Source: Neostapfia colusana (taxonomy: Eukaryota > Streptophyta > Magnoliopsida > Poales > Poaceae). Taken from it: a stretch of DNA of 64,000 nucleotides. This document shows positions 10,814-22,257 of this stretch, one piece after another. Made by a program: the position numbers and the translations under genes. The stretch is taken from contig JASWHV010000017.1 in the NCBI GenBank assembly GCA_030760725.1, positions 11,758,959 to 11,822,958 of the forward strand, written 5' to 3'. Position 1 is the stretch's first letter; the number at the start of each line of letters is the position of its first letter. The notes beneath the pieces are model-generated. The model was not told the origin of the DNA, did no database searches, and saw only the letters and a program-made list of their open reading frames with translations.

Positions 10814-12230
10814 GACACATAGCAGAGTAGACCGTCTACTTTGATGAAGGCATTGTGGTCCTCATCTTCCCTAGACATAGGTATTTGGTGGAAACCTAAA
10901 TATGAGTCTAGGAAACACAGTAGATCAAAGCGAGATGTAGAGTCGACTATTTGGTCTATACGGGGGAGAGGGAACGGGTATTTTGGACATGCCTTATTGA
11001 GGGTGGTGTAGTCAATTGACATACGTAGCTTCCCGCCAGCCTTGGGGACGACAACAGGGTTGGCCAACCATCGCGGATGGTGGACCTCTCGGATGAAGCC
11101 AGCATCGAGCAACTTCTTGATTTCTTCATAGATGAAGTCTTGCCGCTCGATGGATTGCTTTTGAGGCTTCTGTTGGACCGACCTGGCATCGGGGTGGATC
11201 TTCAGTTGGTGCTCAATCACCTCCCTGGGGATCCCGGGCATTTCCGACGGTTGCTAGGCAAACACATCGACATTGCCCCGGAGGAAGGTGACGAGCACGT
11301 CTTCCTATTTGCCTCCAAGGCCCCTGGGGATCTGGGTGATCTGGGCGACATCATAACCGACTTGGACGACCTTGACCGGTACGTCTTCGCCGCCCAAGGG
11401 CTGCACACGGGGTGCAGATGTCACCCCTCGGTGACGCATGCTTGGATGCGGCCAGCTAGCTTCAGCGTGACCAGAGGCGGCCTCCTGTGCTGCTGCCAGC
11501 GCTTGGAGCTTCTCTAGCGCTGAGACGTCCACGGTGCAGTCACCGCGGATCTTGAGGACGCCACTCGGGGTTGGCATCTTCAAGACCAAATATCCGTAGT
11601 GGGCTACCACCATGAATCGGTACAGAGCTGGTCTGCCGATTATGACATTGAAGGGGAGACTGACCTCCGCAACGTCGAAGATGACTCTCTCTCTGTACGG
11701 TAGTTCTCAGGAGCTCCGAATGTCATCGGGAGGGAGATACTACCGCACGGGGAGATGGGATCCCGACCTACCCCCAAGAATGGTCTCGAGGGGGTAAGCT
11801 GGGACATACGGATCTGCAGCTTCCTGAAATTGGTGAGACTGATAATGCAGAGGGCCGCCCTGCCATCGATCAACACGTGGTAGAGCCTCATGTTGGAGAT
11901 GGTAGGGCGACGAGGAGAGGCAGCATCCCGACGTGTGCCATGTTCTTGGGGCAGTCGGAGGCATCGAAGCTGATCGGCGTCTCCATCCACTTGCGATGTG
12001 GCGCCGGCCCCGGGACTGGAGCGGCAGCCTTCACTACTCAACGGAGGGTCTTGATGGCCCGTCTGGACGAGACATTGGAAGAACCCCCTACATCACACAG
12101 AGTGTGCCGGCCGCTTGGCTGCCGGCTTGGCCAGACTTGCCTGCTCTGTAGCAGGGGGTTGGCCTCATCGTCTCCTGCCTAGAGACGATGGTGAGTTGGG
12201 CGAGAAGGCTCGCCAAGAGAAGTGATGTTC
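10814..12230 (-). pseudogene. Ty3/gypsy protease and reverse transcriptase, first half
   Basis: From 12041 downward the minus strand encodes a retroviral-type aspartic protease. Its active site has decayed: VLIDGRAALCIIS, where DGGAALNIIS-like sequence is normal, then LTPSRPFLGVG and RPALYRFMVVAHYGYL. RT follows from about 11240: PGIPREVIEHQL, HPRWLANPVVVPKAGGKLRM and FLDSYLGFHQIPM, stopping at the insertion point 10814. Gag is absent: only ~240 bp separate the primer site from protease sequence, so an internal deletion removed it. Several frameshifts exist, e.g. around 11640 and 11300. The second RT half is at 4390-4998. Confidence 0.85.
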
Positions 12231-12279
12231 ACCATGGCCACAAGGAGAGCGCGTAAAACCCCCTTCCTGGTGCGCCAAA

Positions 12280-13394
12280 TGTCAGAGTGTAAGCTGCAAC
12301 ACTCCTCCCGACCTGCTCGGAGGCGCCCTTCGCAATCTGGACTCAAGGGAGCGGATGAACACGGGGGTCTACGTGGTTCGGGCCACCGGAGCATAATACC
12401 CTACATCCACGGGTGTGCTTGTTCTATTGATTGAGCGTGAGCGCTTGTGTGTTGTGTGATCTCGAGTGCGGGGAAACAGAACCTATGCAGGGTGGTCACC
12501 CCAATCCTTTTATAGTTCAAGGCCGGAGTGATTACAATGAGGCTTAAGGCCCGACAGGTGGCCCCAAAGCTTTGAGTGTCCTATACACGATCTAGGACTT
12601 CGTCCTCTAAGTAGAGTGGCCGGCGAGGAAGTTAAGTCCCTCCGTCAGGCGCGCTGAGCACCCCTGACCGCTTGTCAGGTGATGATGAAGATGTCGTCTT
12701 GTCGCAGCGTCTCCTCGCCCTATTTGGGCGGCTTAGTGCCGTTGGGCGGCACTATACTGCTGTCACGCCTTGTTGTCCTGTCTTATCACCGTAATGGCGA
12801 ACGGCAAGCATAGTGCGCCATGCTTCTCGGGAAGGCACGAGCCTCGAATGCGAAGCCTGACAGCGCACTTCCTTCTTGACTTCATCGACCCACGACCCAT
12901 GAAGGATCGTGGGACACGTGGCGGCTTTGGAGCTCTTATCGACAGGCTTGGTGTCTGGGGACACGTAGCGGCCCCAGAACTTACCTCAGCGGGGAGAGTC
13001 GAACCGGAGCCCGGGGCACGTGTCAGCAGCGGAGCCGTCCTCAGCGGGGAGGCGACTCAGAGCTAGAGGACACGTGTCAGCTCCGAACCTCACCTCAGTT
13101 GGGAGTCTTAGGCTAGAGCCTAGGACATGTGCCAGACCCAATGTTGTCCTCTTCGGGGAGGTGGCTCAGAGCCGGGGACATATGGCAGCTCCGGATCTCA
13201 CCTCAGCGGGGAGGCTCAGGTCGGAGCCCAGGACACGTGTCAGCTCCGGAGCTCAAGTGCACGCGGTAGCCCCAGCGTTGACCATGGGGCCCAGGGCACG
13301 TGGCTTATGCTGGGGCCCGCCTCAGCAGGGAGGCGGGGCCCAGGCTATCTTTTACCCACTACGCGGGGGTCGGTCTGCAGAGTACCAAAAACCA
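12280..13394 (-). repeat. 5' LTR of the minus-strand Ty3/gypsy element
   Basis: Plus-strand ends are tgtcagag (12280) and accaaaaacca (13394). On the minus strand a TATA box (ctataaaagg) lies around 12507-12516, and the primer-site-like TTGGCGCACCAGG follows at 12279-12263. The U3 carries repeated units of about 60 bp containing 'ggacacgtgtcagctccgga' (12955-13330). The start, TGGTACTCTGCAGACC, resembles the LTR start of the element inserted at 4999, so the two belong to related families. Confidence 0.82.
12955..13330. repeat. degenerate repeats in gypsy U3
   Basis: Five to six imperfect copies of a 55-70-bp unit contain 'acacgtgtcagc' (a cacgtg core), 'ctcacctcagcggggag' and 'cagagc'. cacgtg is the G-box core bound by plant bZIP and bHLH factors, so enhancer use is possible but inferred. 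Confidence 0.65.
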
Positions 13395-14092
13395 TGTTTC
13401 CTGAAAAGAAAACAATTTTCAAATGGTGGAAATTTATATATATATATATATACGTGATATATTTTACCTTTTTATTTTTACTGTGTCTACAGAGATGTGC
13501 AAGATATAAACTTATCACAACCTACTCGCGGTATACATATATAGCTACTTTATATATATAAAGAAATAATTAGCCACAAAACTATAGAAAATGTCTATTT
13601 TACTCCCTCAAAAAATTCAGTATGTCCCTTTGACAACCTAAATAAAACGTTGGCTGGATTTACCTCCTCAAAAAATTCATAACGGTGCAGTAATGCACAA
13701 CCTTGTACTTTTTGATATTTAATTTTATCTGTGTACATTTTGAGTTTAAAGCTCATTTTTTTATGATGGCACACGACATAATACTCTATTCTAAAAGTAT
13801 GATATATTATATCAGGACTATTTTGATATTTTTATTGTATCAATCATCCTCTTAAAATAAAAAATATTCTTGAAAAATTAGTAACTATTTTTATAATTGA
13901 AGTCAAAACTCTGCTTCTGCACTGAAATAAAAAGACAAATTCTAGTAAGGCTACTTTGCCTTGACGATGTGAATAGCCTAAGGGAGCTAATAGAGTCATG
14001 ATTTTGTTTGTAGGTTACACAAGCAAAGTACATTTCCGGTGGATTAAAGTAGACTTATCCCAAATATATAAGGAAACATACTATTCTCCCTA
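13395..14092. other. AT-rich flank without a gene
   Basis: Contains a (ta)n run at about 13435-13452 and AT-rich unique-looking sequence. 13570-13700 has two imperfect copies of 'ctccctcaaaaaattca' about 65 bp apart. No coding region or element ends were recognised. Confidence 0.6.
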
Positions 14093-14095
14093 TTA

Positions 14096-15074
14096 GGCTG
14101 TCTCCAACAGCTGTCTCAAATGGGAGCCCATCCCCATTTTAGGTCTTGAGTATGAGTCCAAACACTCTCCAACAGCTACCCTATACCCGAAATCCATTTT
14201 GGGCTATTGTTCCCTCGTGCCCTAAAAATAGGGGCGCTCTCACACAGGCTATTTCAACCGATTTCTCTGCCCGGCTCCACCCACCGCTCCACTCCTCCCT
14301 GTCTTCACGCGCCGCCCTCCTCCGTCATCTCCGCACCCCGCGCCGGTGCCCTCCTCTTCCCGCCCCTTCATCTCAGCCGCCACGCGCCGCCTTCCTCCTC
14401 GACATTGCATGACGCCCTACTCCTCCCCGACGCGACACCCTCCTCCTCCCTGACGCCATGTGCCCTCCTCCCCTCCGCTTTGCTCGGGGCTCCTCCCCGA
14501 CACCATGCGCCCTCCTCCCCCGACACCGGGCACCCTCCTCGCCTCCGGCCTGCTCGCGGCCCCTCCTCCCTTCCTCACCTCCAGCCTTCTCACGGCCCCT
14601 CCTCCCTTCCTCACCTCTGGCCTGCTCCTCCTCCCCTCCTTCCCTCCGCCCGGCTCGCGGCTCCTCCTCCCCGATGCCAGGCGCCCTCCTCGCCTCCGGC
14701 CTGCTCACGACTCCTCCTCCCCTCCGCCCTGCTCGTGACTCCTCCTCGCCTTGTCCCAGACCTGCCCCATTCCAATCCGAGTTCTACCTCCGCCGTGGAC
14801 TCCTCCCGTACACCCCGCGCCACGACTCCGCATCCTCCCTGCCGGCCGGCGCATTGGCTCCTCCCTGGTTCCTCCTCGACACCCCTGTCTTCGTTCTTGC
14901 CCGCAGATTCTTCCTTCCTCTTCGTTTCCACAAAAAGAAGCCCAAACTGTTGTGCGTAGCCTAAACTCGGCTCTCTGTTAGAGATTGTGAAAAATGGGCT
15001 ATAATTTTCAGCCTCTAGAAGCCCCAAATGCACAAATGGGTCTTCAATTTTATCTCTCCTTATTGGAGATAGCC
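14096..15074. mobile_element. PIF/Harbinger-like non-autonomous element
   Basis: Terminal inverted repeats are ggctgtctccaa at 14096 and ttggagatagcc ending at 15074, flanked by the 3-bp duplication tta (14093-14095 and 15075-15077). That size and sequence suit PIF/Harbinger. The interior has no transposase. Instead, 14270-14900 is a C-rich stretch with degenerate tandem units, open in several frames only because of base composition; it encodes Pro/Ser/Leu-rich nonsense. The interior may have come from a host exon or 5' UTR, but I recognise no gene. Confidence 0.75.
14400..14760. repeat. GC-rich minisatellite inside the Harbinger-like element
   Basis: Repeated units of about 30-50 bp are built from cctcctcccc, gcctccggcctgctc and gcggcccctcctccc. 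Confidence 0.7.
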
Positions 15075-15077
15075 TTA

Positions 15078-16769
15078 TTAGATATAGCTATTCTAACGAT
15101 CGCTCCGTTTAGTCATTATCTCTCTTTCTTAGACACCATTTGTTACTGCAGGAGTATTAACAGACAAATATAAAACAACAAATTATGGTAACTACTTAGC
15201 CTATCAAACAAGGCCCGCCCTTTCTTTCGATGCATGTCGACCGGATTCTCACCTAGTGTGAAGAGGTCTGATTAGGATTTCCACCACCATCACAATTTTC
15301 GAGAGTAGCACACGTTTCTCACGCGTGGTGGTTTTTTTCTGACACGTGCTATCGCTTTGTTTCATATTCAGCTTTCGTGCAGCCAGATTGCATGGCAAGT
15401 GTGGAAAGGATAACGAGCATTCGGCGGCGATCGAACAGTTTCAGCTGTACACTACAGCCGGAGGTATATGTGCGCGTACGGAGAGTGACACAGGCGGCAA
15501 CCCCGATGGATGCATTTGTGTTGCACAGCAGATTAAAGTCCCAACTCTTACAGGTCCAAAATATGTCAAATTATTTGATGTTTGTCAATTTAAAATTAAA
15601 CTAACCAGTGTTAAATAATTTAAAACGAAGAGAATAAAAGTGTAATATTGACTTATTCATCTTCCAAATAATGATTTTGAGTTCTAGGTGTGTACAACTT
15701 GGAAGTCATCATCAATTAAGACATTTATCACACGCATCTGTATATCAAGTTCCGTCATATCAAATACCATTATAGCTAGGACCATAAGAATTATCACACG
15801 GTATGTTAATCTACATAGAAAACAGTACAAACACCGATGCTTGTATGGATCATAGGTACTAAAATTCGAACAATATTGATAGATCGACCCACGCCACCGA
15901 AATCTGGTTGCTGCCTCCCACCCGTGGACAGTAGGCTGGTTCCCCGCCAAAAAAAAAGAAAGAGAGCCAACTATGCTGGTAACAGGTGAACAGCAGGATC
16001 AGGAGGTGAGATGGTTAGGCAAAGAGAATACTCCAGATCGCAAGGTCTCCCCGTCCTTGTTTCCTTGTTCATGTACAGCGACGTATTCAACTCTTTCAGT
16101 TTGATACATACAGAGGGGGGGGGGGATAGACACACAGACAGACAGAGGCGTAAATCGTCAGGACTTGTGCACATAATTATATATTTATATTCTATACATA
16201 CTCTAATGAAGTTCCCGGTCAAATCGAACTCTGCTCCTGGATTTATCTAATCCATTCAACAGTGCCTACGGATGGTTAATTTTGCACATGTCCACGGGCA
16301 CCGGAAGTCCATCTATTTCGGCCTAGCTACGTCCTCCTCTAGCCATCAGCTCCGTTCGACACGAGTCACCGACCAAGTCAAAGAAACTACGGCCCAAAGA
16401 TAGCTAGGTTCCGAGACACGGGCCTCACATGAGATGGGGGGCCGTGCATGGCCGTCGCTGTCTCCAGCTGGTCATACCCGGACCGATCCGCCGCGCGGCG
16501 CCGGCGACGACCTATGGCCCGGCCGGTCGATCGATTCCATGGTCCGGCCGCCAAAAGTCGGCGTCGCTGGTCGCCGGGGCTCGCGTCCGCCGTTGACAAC
16601 CGGCGCTTACGTGCGCGAGACGCCTAGAGAGCTAGCAAAAGGCGTCGATCTACCGCTCCTTCTGCTTTGTCCGCCACAAGAAGTTGTGTACCTCTCCGGT
16701 TCTGAATTAATTGACGTTTAAAAAAATAATTAAACTATTTTTTAAAATATTAGTTAATTTAGAACGGAG
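15078..16769. other. intergenic stretch, no gene recognised
   Basis: Mixed composition with short ORFs only. It holds a G run at 16112-16122, a short (acag)n tract at 16128-16145, and a GC-rich patch at 16430-16660. 16740-16772 ends in 'aatttagaacggaggga', which looks like one terminus of a Stowaway MITE; the partner terminus was not found, so only a remnant is suggested. Confidence 0.5.
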
Positions 16770-16774
16770 GGATT

Positions 16775-17795
16775 TGTTGGAATAATTTGGGCAAGGCCCA
16801 TTGATTACCTAAATTAATCCTATTAATTTTAAGTCCCACATTAATGCTATGTGACTAAACTATTTAGTCCCACATAGGTAGTTGAAGAGGATTCTGACCA
16901 ACTTAAATAGGTGAACTATTCCTCTCTATTTGAGAAGTTGGAAAGAAGATAAGGGAGTGTCACACGCGCGCCGAGCCGTGCCGTGCGCGACGCGCACGCG
17001 TCACGCGCATTTTCGCGTGAGAAAATCGCGTGACTTGTGACTTGCGACGAGCGGCGTGTGCGTGTGTGAAGAAATTGCTGCATCATTCTTATTGCGCTGA
17101 GTTAAATATTTTTTACCATTTCTGATAATTGAATCAACTCAATTATGACGGTGAATTAAATACAGACATTATTAGTAACCGACATATTAAAACAGACGTT
17201 ACTAATAACTGACGTATTAAAACAGAGAATTAATCTCGCGCAATAAAGCTGATTCAGTATGCCTCAGCCTATATAAGGCGCTCCTCATTCACCCTGGAAT
17301 ACACACTTCACTACTATCGCTGCGCACTCTGCATTCCCATCGCAAGTCTCTGCGCGCACAGAACTTGCGAGAGCAGGCCTCCGAAACTTCGTCTAGCTGC
17401 GATATTTGCACGGGTAGGCGGATGATCAAGTTTTTGGGAAGCGCAACTCTGCGCGACTGCTCGCTTGTACGAACGACTACTACCTGGTGAAGGACGTTCG
17501 TGGGACTTCACTGCTTCCAGTCTTCCTGCCTCAACTAACGATCGACTACTTTAAGCAGCTCAACATGTCAACTGTTGGGAACGGCACCGCCGGTGCCTCC
17601 GGCACTGGTCCTGCCTCAGGGTACAATCTGATGCTCTCACATTCATTTGTTGTGTTCTTTCTGTTCCTATACAGATTAAGCGTGAACACAAACAATCCTT
17701 ATGAAGCCATAATATTGCTTATTTTCAATTATATCATGATTATCTTTATTACTTTTGGAATTAAAATATACCGTAAAATGCCTAAATATCTAACA
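16775..17795 (+). repeat. 5' LTR of the recent copia element
   Basis: Starts tgttggaataat and ends atatctaaca. A TATA box (ctatataagg) is at 17269-17278. The last ~310 bp are an open reading frame continuous with gag-pol. A dense cgcg/gcgc stretch (16965-17065) in U3 is CpG-rich in an otherwise AT-rich LTR. Confidence 0.93.
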
Positions 17796-20700
17796 ATCCA
17801 AAAACTTGATGGTTGTGATAGGCTTTCGGTCACTAGTTTTGCTGCTGCGCTCAAGCCAAATGCTTTTGACGGATCAAATTACAAACGGTGGCGTGATAGG
17901 ATGATTCTCTGGTTAACTGCTATGGACATCATTCATGTTGCGAATGGAAAGCCTGAACAGTTTACTCCTGAGGAGGAGCAAGCTTTCATGGCAGCCGATA
18001 ACCTCTTTAGAGGCGCGGTGATCAGTGTTCTTGCAGAAAACTTAGTTGATTTTTATCTCACTGCTACGTCTGGCAAGGAATTGTGGGATGCGCTTGAGAC
18101 TAAATATGGTGTTTCTGATGCTGGGAGTGAACTGTATGTCATGGAACAGTTCTATGACTATAAGATGGTCGATGACCGTTCTATAGTGGAACAGGCTCAT
18201 GAAATTCAGTCACTGGCAAAAGAACTCGAAGGTTTCAAGTGTGTGTTACCTGACAAGTTTGTGGCCGGGGGCACTATTGCCAAGTTGCCATCTACCTGGA
18301 CGGATTTTGCCACTTCTCTAAAACATAAAAGAAAAGAGTTCAATATCGCTGATCTTATTGGCTCTTTGGATGTTGAAGAGAAGGCGAGGGCAAAAGACAC
18401 TCGTGGAAAAGGGGTTGTTGGGACTTCTAGTGCCAATGTAGTACAGAAGAATAACTCTAATAAATCCCACAACAAGAAGAAGAAGAACAAACACGAGAAC
18501 CCTACAAAGACTAAACAGACAACCACTTTTAAGAAGAAGATGAAGGGAAATTGCTTTGTTTGCGGCGATCCTGGTCATTTCGCCAGTGATTGTGAGAACC
18601 GCAAGTGGAAATGTAATAAAAAATCAGCAAATATGGTTATTGGCGAAACTGCAGGAACGTCGAGGTATGGTAACATATTACCTACAGTTCTTTCAGTTTG
18701 TCATTCACCTGAGTGGTGGATTGATACCGGTGCCAATATCCATGTGTGTGCTGATATATCCTTATTTTCATCTTATCAGGTCGGAGGGACTGTCTCCTTG
18801 TTGATGGGAAACGGGTCACATGCGCGTGTTCTTGGAGTTGGTACGGTCAATCTGAAGCTTACTTCGGGAAAGACCGTACGATTGAAGAACGTGCAACATG
18901 TTCCAACCATCAAAAAGAATTTAGTCAGCGGCTCTCTACTTTGTAGAGATGGTTTTAAATTAGTCTTTGAATCCAATAAATGTGTACTTTCTAAGTATGG
19001 GAATTTTGTTGATAAAGGTTATGAAAGCGGAGGTTTGTTCCGCTTATCCTTGTCAGAAAATTGTAATAACGTTGTGAACAATGTCATTGATGAGTCTAAT
19101 GTTTGGCATTCACGACTTTGTCATATTAATTTTGGTTGTATGGCACGGCTAGCAAACTTGAGTTTAATTCTAAAATTTGCCTTAGTCAAAGGTTCTAAGT
19201 GTCATGTTTGTGTGGAATCAAAACAACCTCGCAAACCTCACAAGGTTGCACAGGTGAGAGAATTGGCACCATTAGAACTAATTCATTCCGATTTGTGCGA
19301 AATGAATGGTGAATTGACAAAAGGTGGTAAAAGATATTTCATGACCTTAATTGATGATTGTACTAGGTTCTGCTACATATATTTATTAAAATCAAAGGAT
19401 GAAGCATTACATTATTTTAAAATCTATAAAGCTGAGGTAGAAAACCAACTTGAGAGAAATATCAAACATATAAGGACTGATCGTGGTGGAAAATACTTTT
19501 CAAATTTATTCACTTTGTTCTGTGAGGAACACGGAATAATTCATGAGAGGACGCCTCCCTACTCACCTCAATCGAATGGGGTAGCCGAAAGAAAGAACCA
19601 TACTCTAACTGATCTGGTTAACGCCATGTTAGATACATCGGGACTTTCCAAGGAGTGGTGGGGTGAGGCTATATTGACAACATGTCATATCCTGAATCGT
19701 GTTCCTATAAAAAATAAAGAGATCACCCCATTCGAGGAATGGGAAAAGAAAAGAGTAAATCTCTCATATTTGCGTACTTGGGGTTGTTTGGCAAAAGTAA
19801 GTGTGCCAATCAATAAAAAGCGTAAACTCGGTCCTAAAACTGTTGATTGTATTTTTATTGGTTATGCCTTCCACAGCATTGGTTATAGATTTTTAATAAT
19901 AAAATCTAGAGTACGAGACATGCATGTTGGTACAATTATGGAGTCCAGAGATGCTACATTTTTTGAGGATATCTTTCCTATGCGAGAGGATAATTGTAGT
20001 AGTAGTAAAAAATCTTGTATAAATGACGAGCCCACTGATATGATAGAACACAATGAACAAACTCTTGTGAAAAATCTACGCGGTGACAATGAAATTCCGA
20101 AAAAGAGCAAGAGACAAAGGACTGCAAAGTCCTTTGGTGATGATTTCATTGTGTACCTTGTGGATGATACTCCTAGAACCATTGAAGAGGCATATTCATC
20201 TCTCGATGCGGACTACTGGAAGGAAGCAATCAAGAGTGAGATGGATTCGATTATGTGTAATGGAACGTGGGACGTTGTTAGTAGACCTTATGGGTGCAAA
20301 CTCATTGGGTGCAAGTGGGTGTTCAAGAAAAAGCTTAGGCCTGATGGTACAATCGAAAAGTACAAGGCGAGGCTTGTAGCTAAGGGCTATAATCAGAAAG
20401 AAGGAGAAGATTTCTTTGACACTTACTTACCCGTTGCCCGACTGACCACTATTCGAGTGCTGCTTTCTTTGGCAACCTCATATGGTCTTCTCGTTCATCA
20501 GATGGACGTTAAGACAGCTTTCTTAAATGGAGAGTTGGAGGAGGAGATCTATATGGATCAGCCAGATGGTTTTGCAGTAAAAGGTCAAGAAGGAATGGTG
20601 TGTAAATTATTGAAATCTTTATATGGCCTGAAGCAAGCACCTAAGCAATGGCATGAGAAGTTTGACAAAACTCTCACGTCTGTTGGTTTTGTTGTGAACG

Positions 20701-21713
20701 AAGCTGACAAATGTGTGTACTATCGCTTTGGTGGGGGTGAAGGAGTAATATTATGGTTGTATGTTGATGACATACTTATATTTGGGACAAGCCTTAATGT
20801 GATTAAGGAAGTCAAAAAGTTTTTGTCTCAAAACTTTGAGATGAAGGATTTGGGAGAGGCTGATTTTATCCTTAACATAAAACTAGTGAGAGAAGGTGAT
20901 GGTGGGGTTAAACTTCTACAGTCCCATTATGTGGAAAAGGTTTTACGTCGCTTTGGTTATAGCGATTGTAAACCTGCTCCAACACCTTATGATGCTAGTA
21001 TGATTTTGAAGAAAACTAAAAGGATAATGAGAGATCAGTTAAGATACTCTCAAATCATTGGTTCCCTTATGTATTTAGCTAGCGCTACGAGGCCTGACAT
21101 CTCATTTGCCGTGAGCTAACTTAGCAGGTTTGTTTCAAACCCAGGAGATGATCATTGGCGGGCTCTTGAGAGAGTAATGCGCTATCTAAAAGGCACAGCG
21201 AACTACGGGATATACTATTCCGGGAACCCGAAGGTTCTAGAGGGTTATAGTGATTCTAATTGGATCTCTGATGCTGATGAGATAAAAGCCACGAGCGGAT
21301 ATGTGTTCACGCTCGGAGGTGGCGCTGTTTCCTGGAAGTCTTGCAAGCAGACCATCTTAACGAGGTCAACTATGGAAGCAGAACTAACAGCATTAGATAC
21401 CGCCACAGTTAAGGCTGAGTGGCTTCGTGAACTCCTGATGGATCTGCCGATGGTTGAAAAACCGATACCGGCTATCTTGATGAACTGTGACAATGAGACT
21501 GTGATTACTAAAATGAACAGTTCAAAGGACAACATGAAGTCTTCTAGGCATGTAAAGAGGCGGTTAAAATCTGTCAGAAAATTGAGAAGCTCCGGAGTGA
21601 TAGCCTTGGATTATATCCCAACGGCTGAAAATCTGGCTGATCAATTTACAAAGGGTCTTTCACGATCTGTGATCGACAATGCATCCAAGGAATTGGGCTT
21701 GAGACCCATATAG
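17487..21713 (+). pseudogene. copia Gag-Pol polyprotein, one in-frame stop
   Basis: The frame opens at 17487 (further Mets at 17565 and 17778) inside the LTR and runs 1210 residues to a TAA at 21117-21119. It resumes in the same frame to 21713, 1408 residues in all. Domains: Gag ~100-340; zinc knuckle CFVCGDPGHFASDC from residue 356; aspartic protease WWIDTGAN, D413; GAG-pre-integrase WHSRLCHI; integrase triad D602, D665, E701 with DD35E spacing; RT box YVDD at 1092-1095; RNase H with YSDSNW, EAELTAL and CDNETV after the stop. All catalytic residues seen are intact, so only the stop in the RT-RNase H linker disables it. The copia order integrase before RT is clear. Confidence 0.93.
17621..17674 (+). 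other. candidate 54-nt in-frame intron in the LTR
   Basis: gtacaatctgatgctctcac, then a T-rich tract and ttcctatacag, has a GT donor, a possible branch sequence (ctgat/ctcac) and a strong acceptor. It is 54 nt, so removal would keep the frame and delete the first hydrophobic segment. It is shorter than most plant introns, and no transcript evidence is available. Confidence 0.3.
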
Positions 21714-22257
21714 TGAGTCAAGCCATGGCGGCAACATGTCTTATGTGATCGGAGATCCCGTGAATTAGGACAATGAAACAAGTCATGGCTGGCTGAGAGA
21801 AGAGAACCTTTGAATAAGGCTCATTCCTGTGAAAATGCATTTCTCTTCAAGCTGTACGGCAGGTTGACTTTTGACTTAATGTGATTCGTGTGGCTTAATT
21901 AAGCAAAGATGTTGTCCTACAGAATATCTTATAAGAATTACACCTATATGAGTTCGACTACTAGTCGTAGTCTATGAGATTTGGGTAGTCTCTAGATGCT
22001 CATGAAAGGCCTGGAGTATGACTTATATGCTCTAAACCGTGGGGATGCCTTAGCAGCCTAGTACTAGAAAAGACCTTTGGTAAAACTTGTTTGCACAAGA
22101 CTGTCAATTCAAGACATAGTCCATTGATCAGTTGTAGACAAAGTGTAGCCTTTGCTCTAGATGGATGTTCAACTTAACAGTCTCCATCGAAACTCTGGTA
22201 TATCAAAACAGTAGTGGAATTGAGAGCATTTTGTGTGTCTCAAAATTGGTGGGGATT
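21714..22257 (+). other. 3' untranslated region and polypurine tract of the copia element
   Basis: About 540 bp between the pol stop and the 3' LTR, without an ORF. It ends with the purine tract ggtggggatt (22248-22257), the likely plus-strand primer. Confidence 0.7.

Noticed and set aside
14207..14959. 250-codon Pro/Ser-rich open frame
   Set aside because: It is open because of C-rich tandem repeats inside a Harbinger-like element. Overlapping frames on both strands are open too, and no domain is visible.
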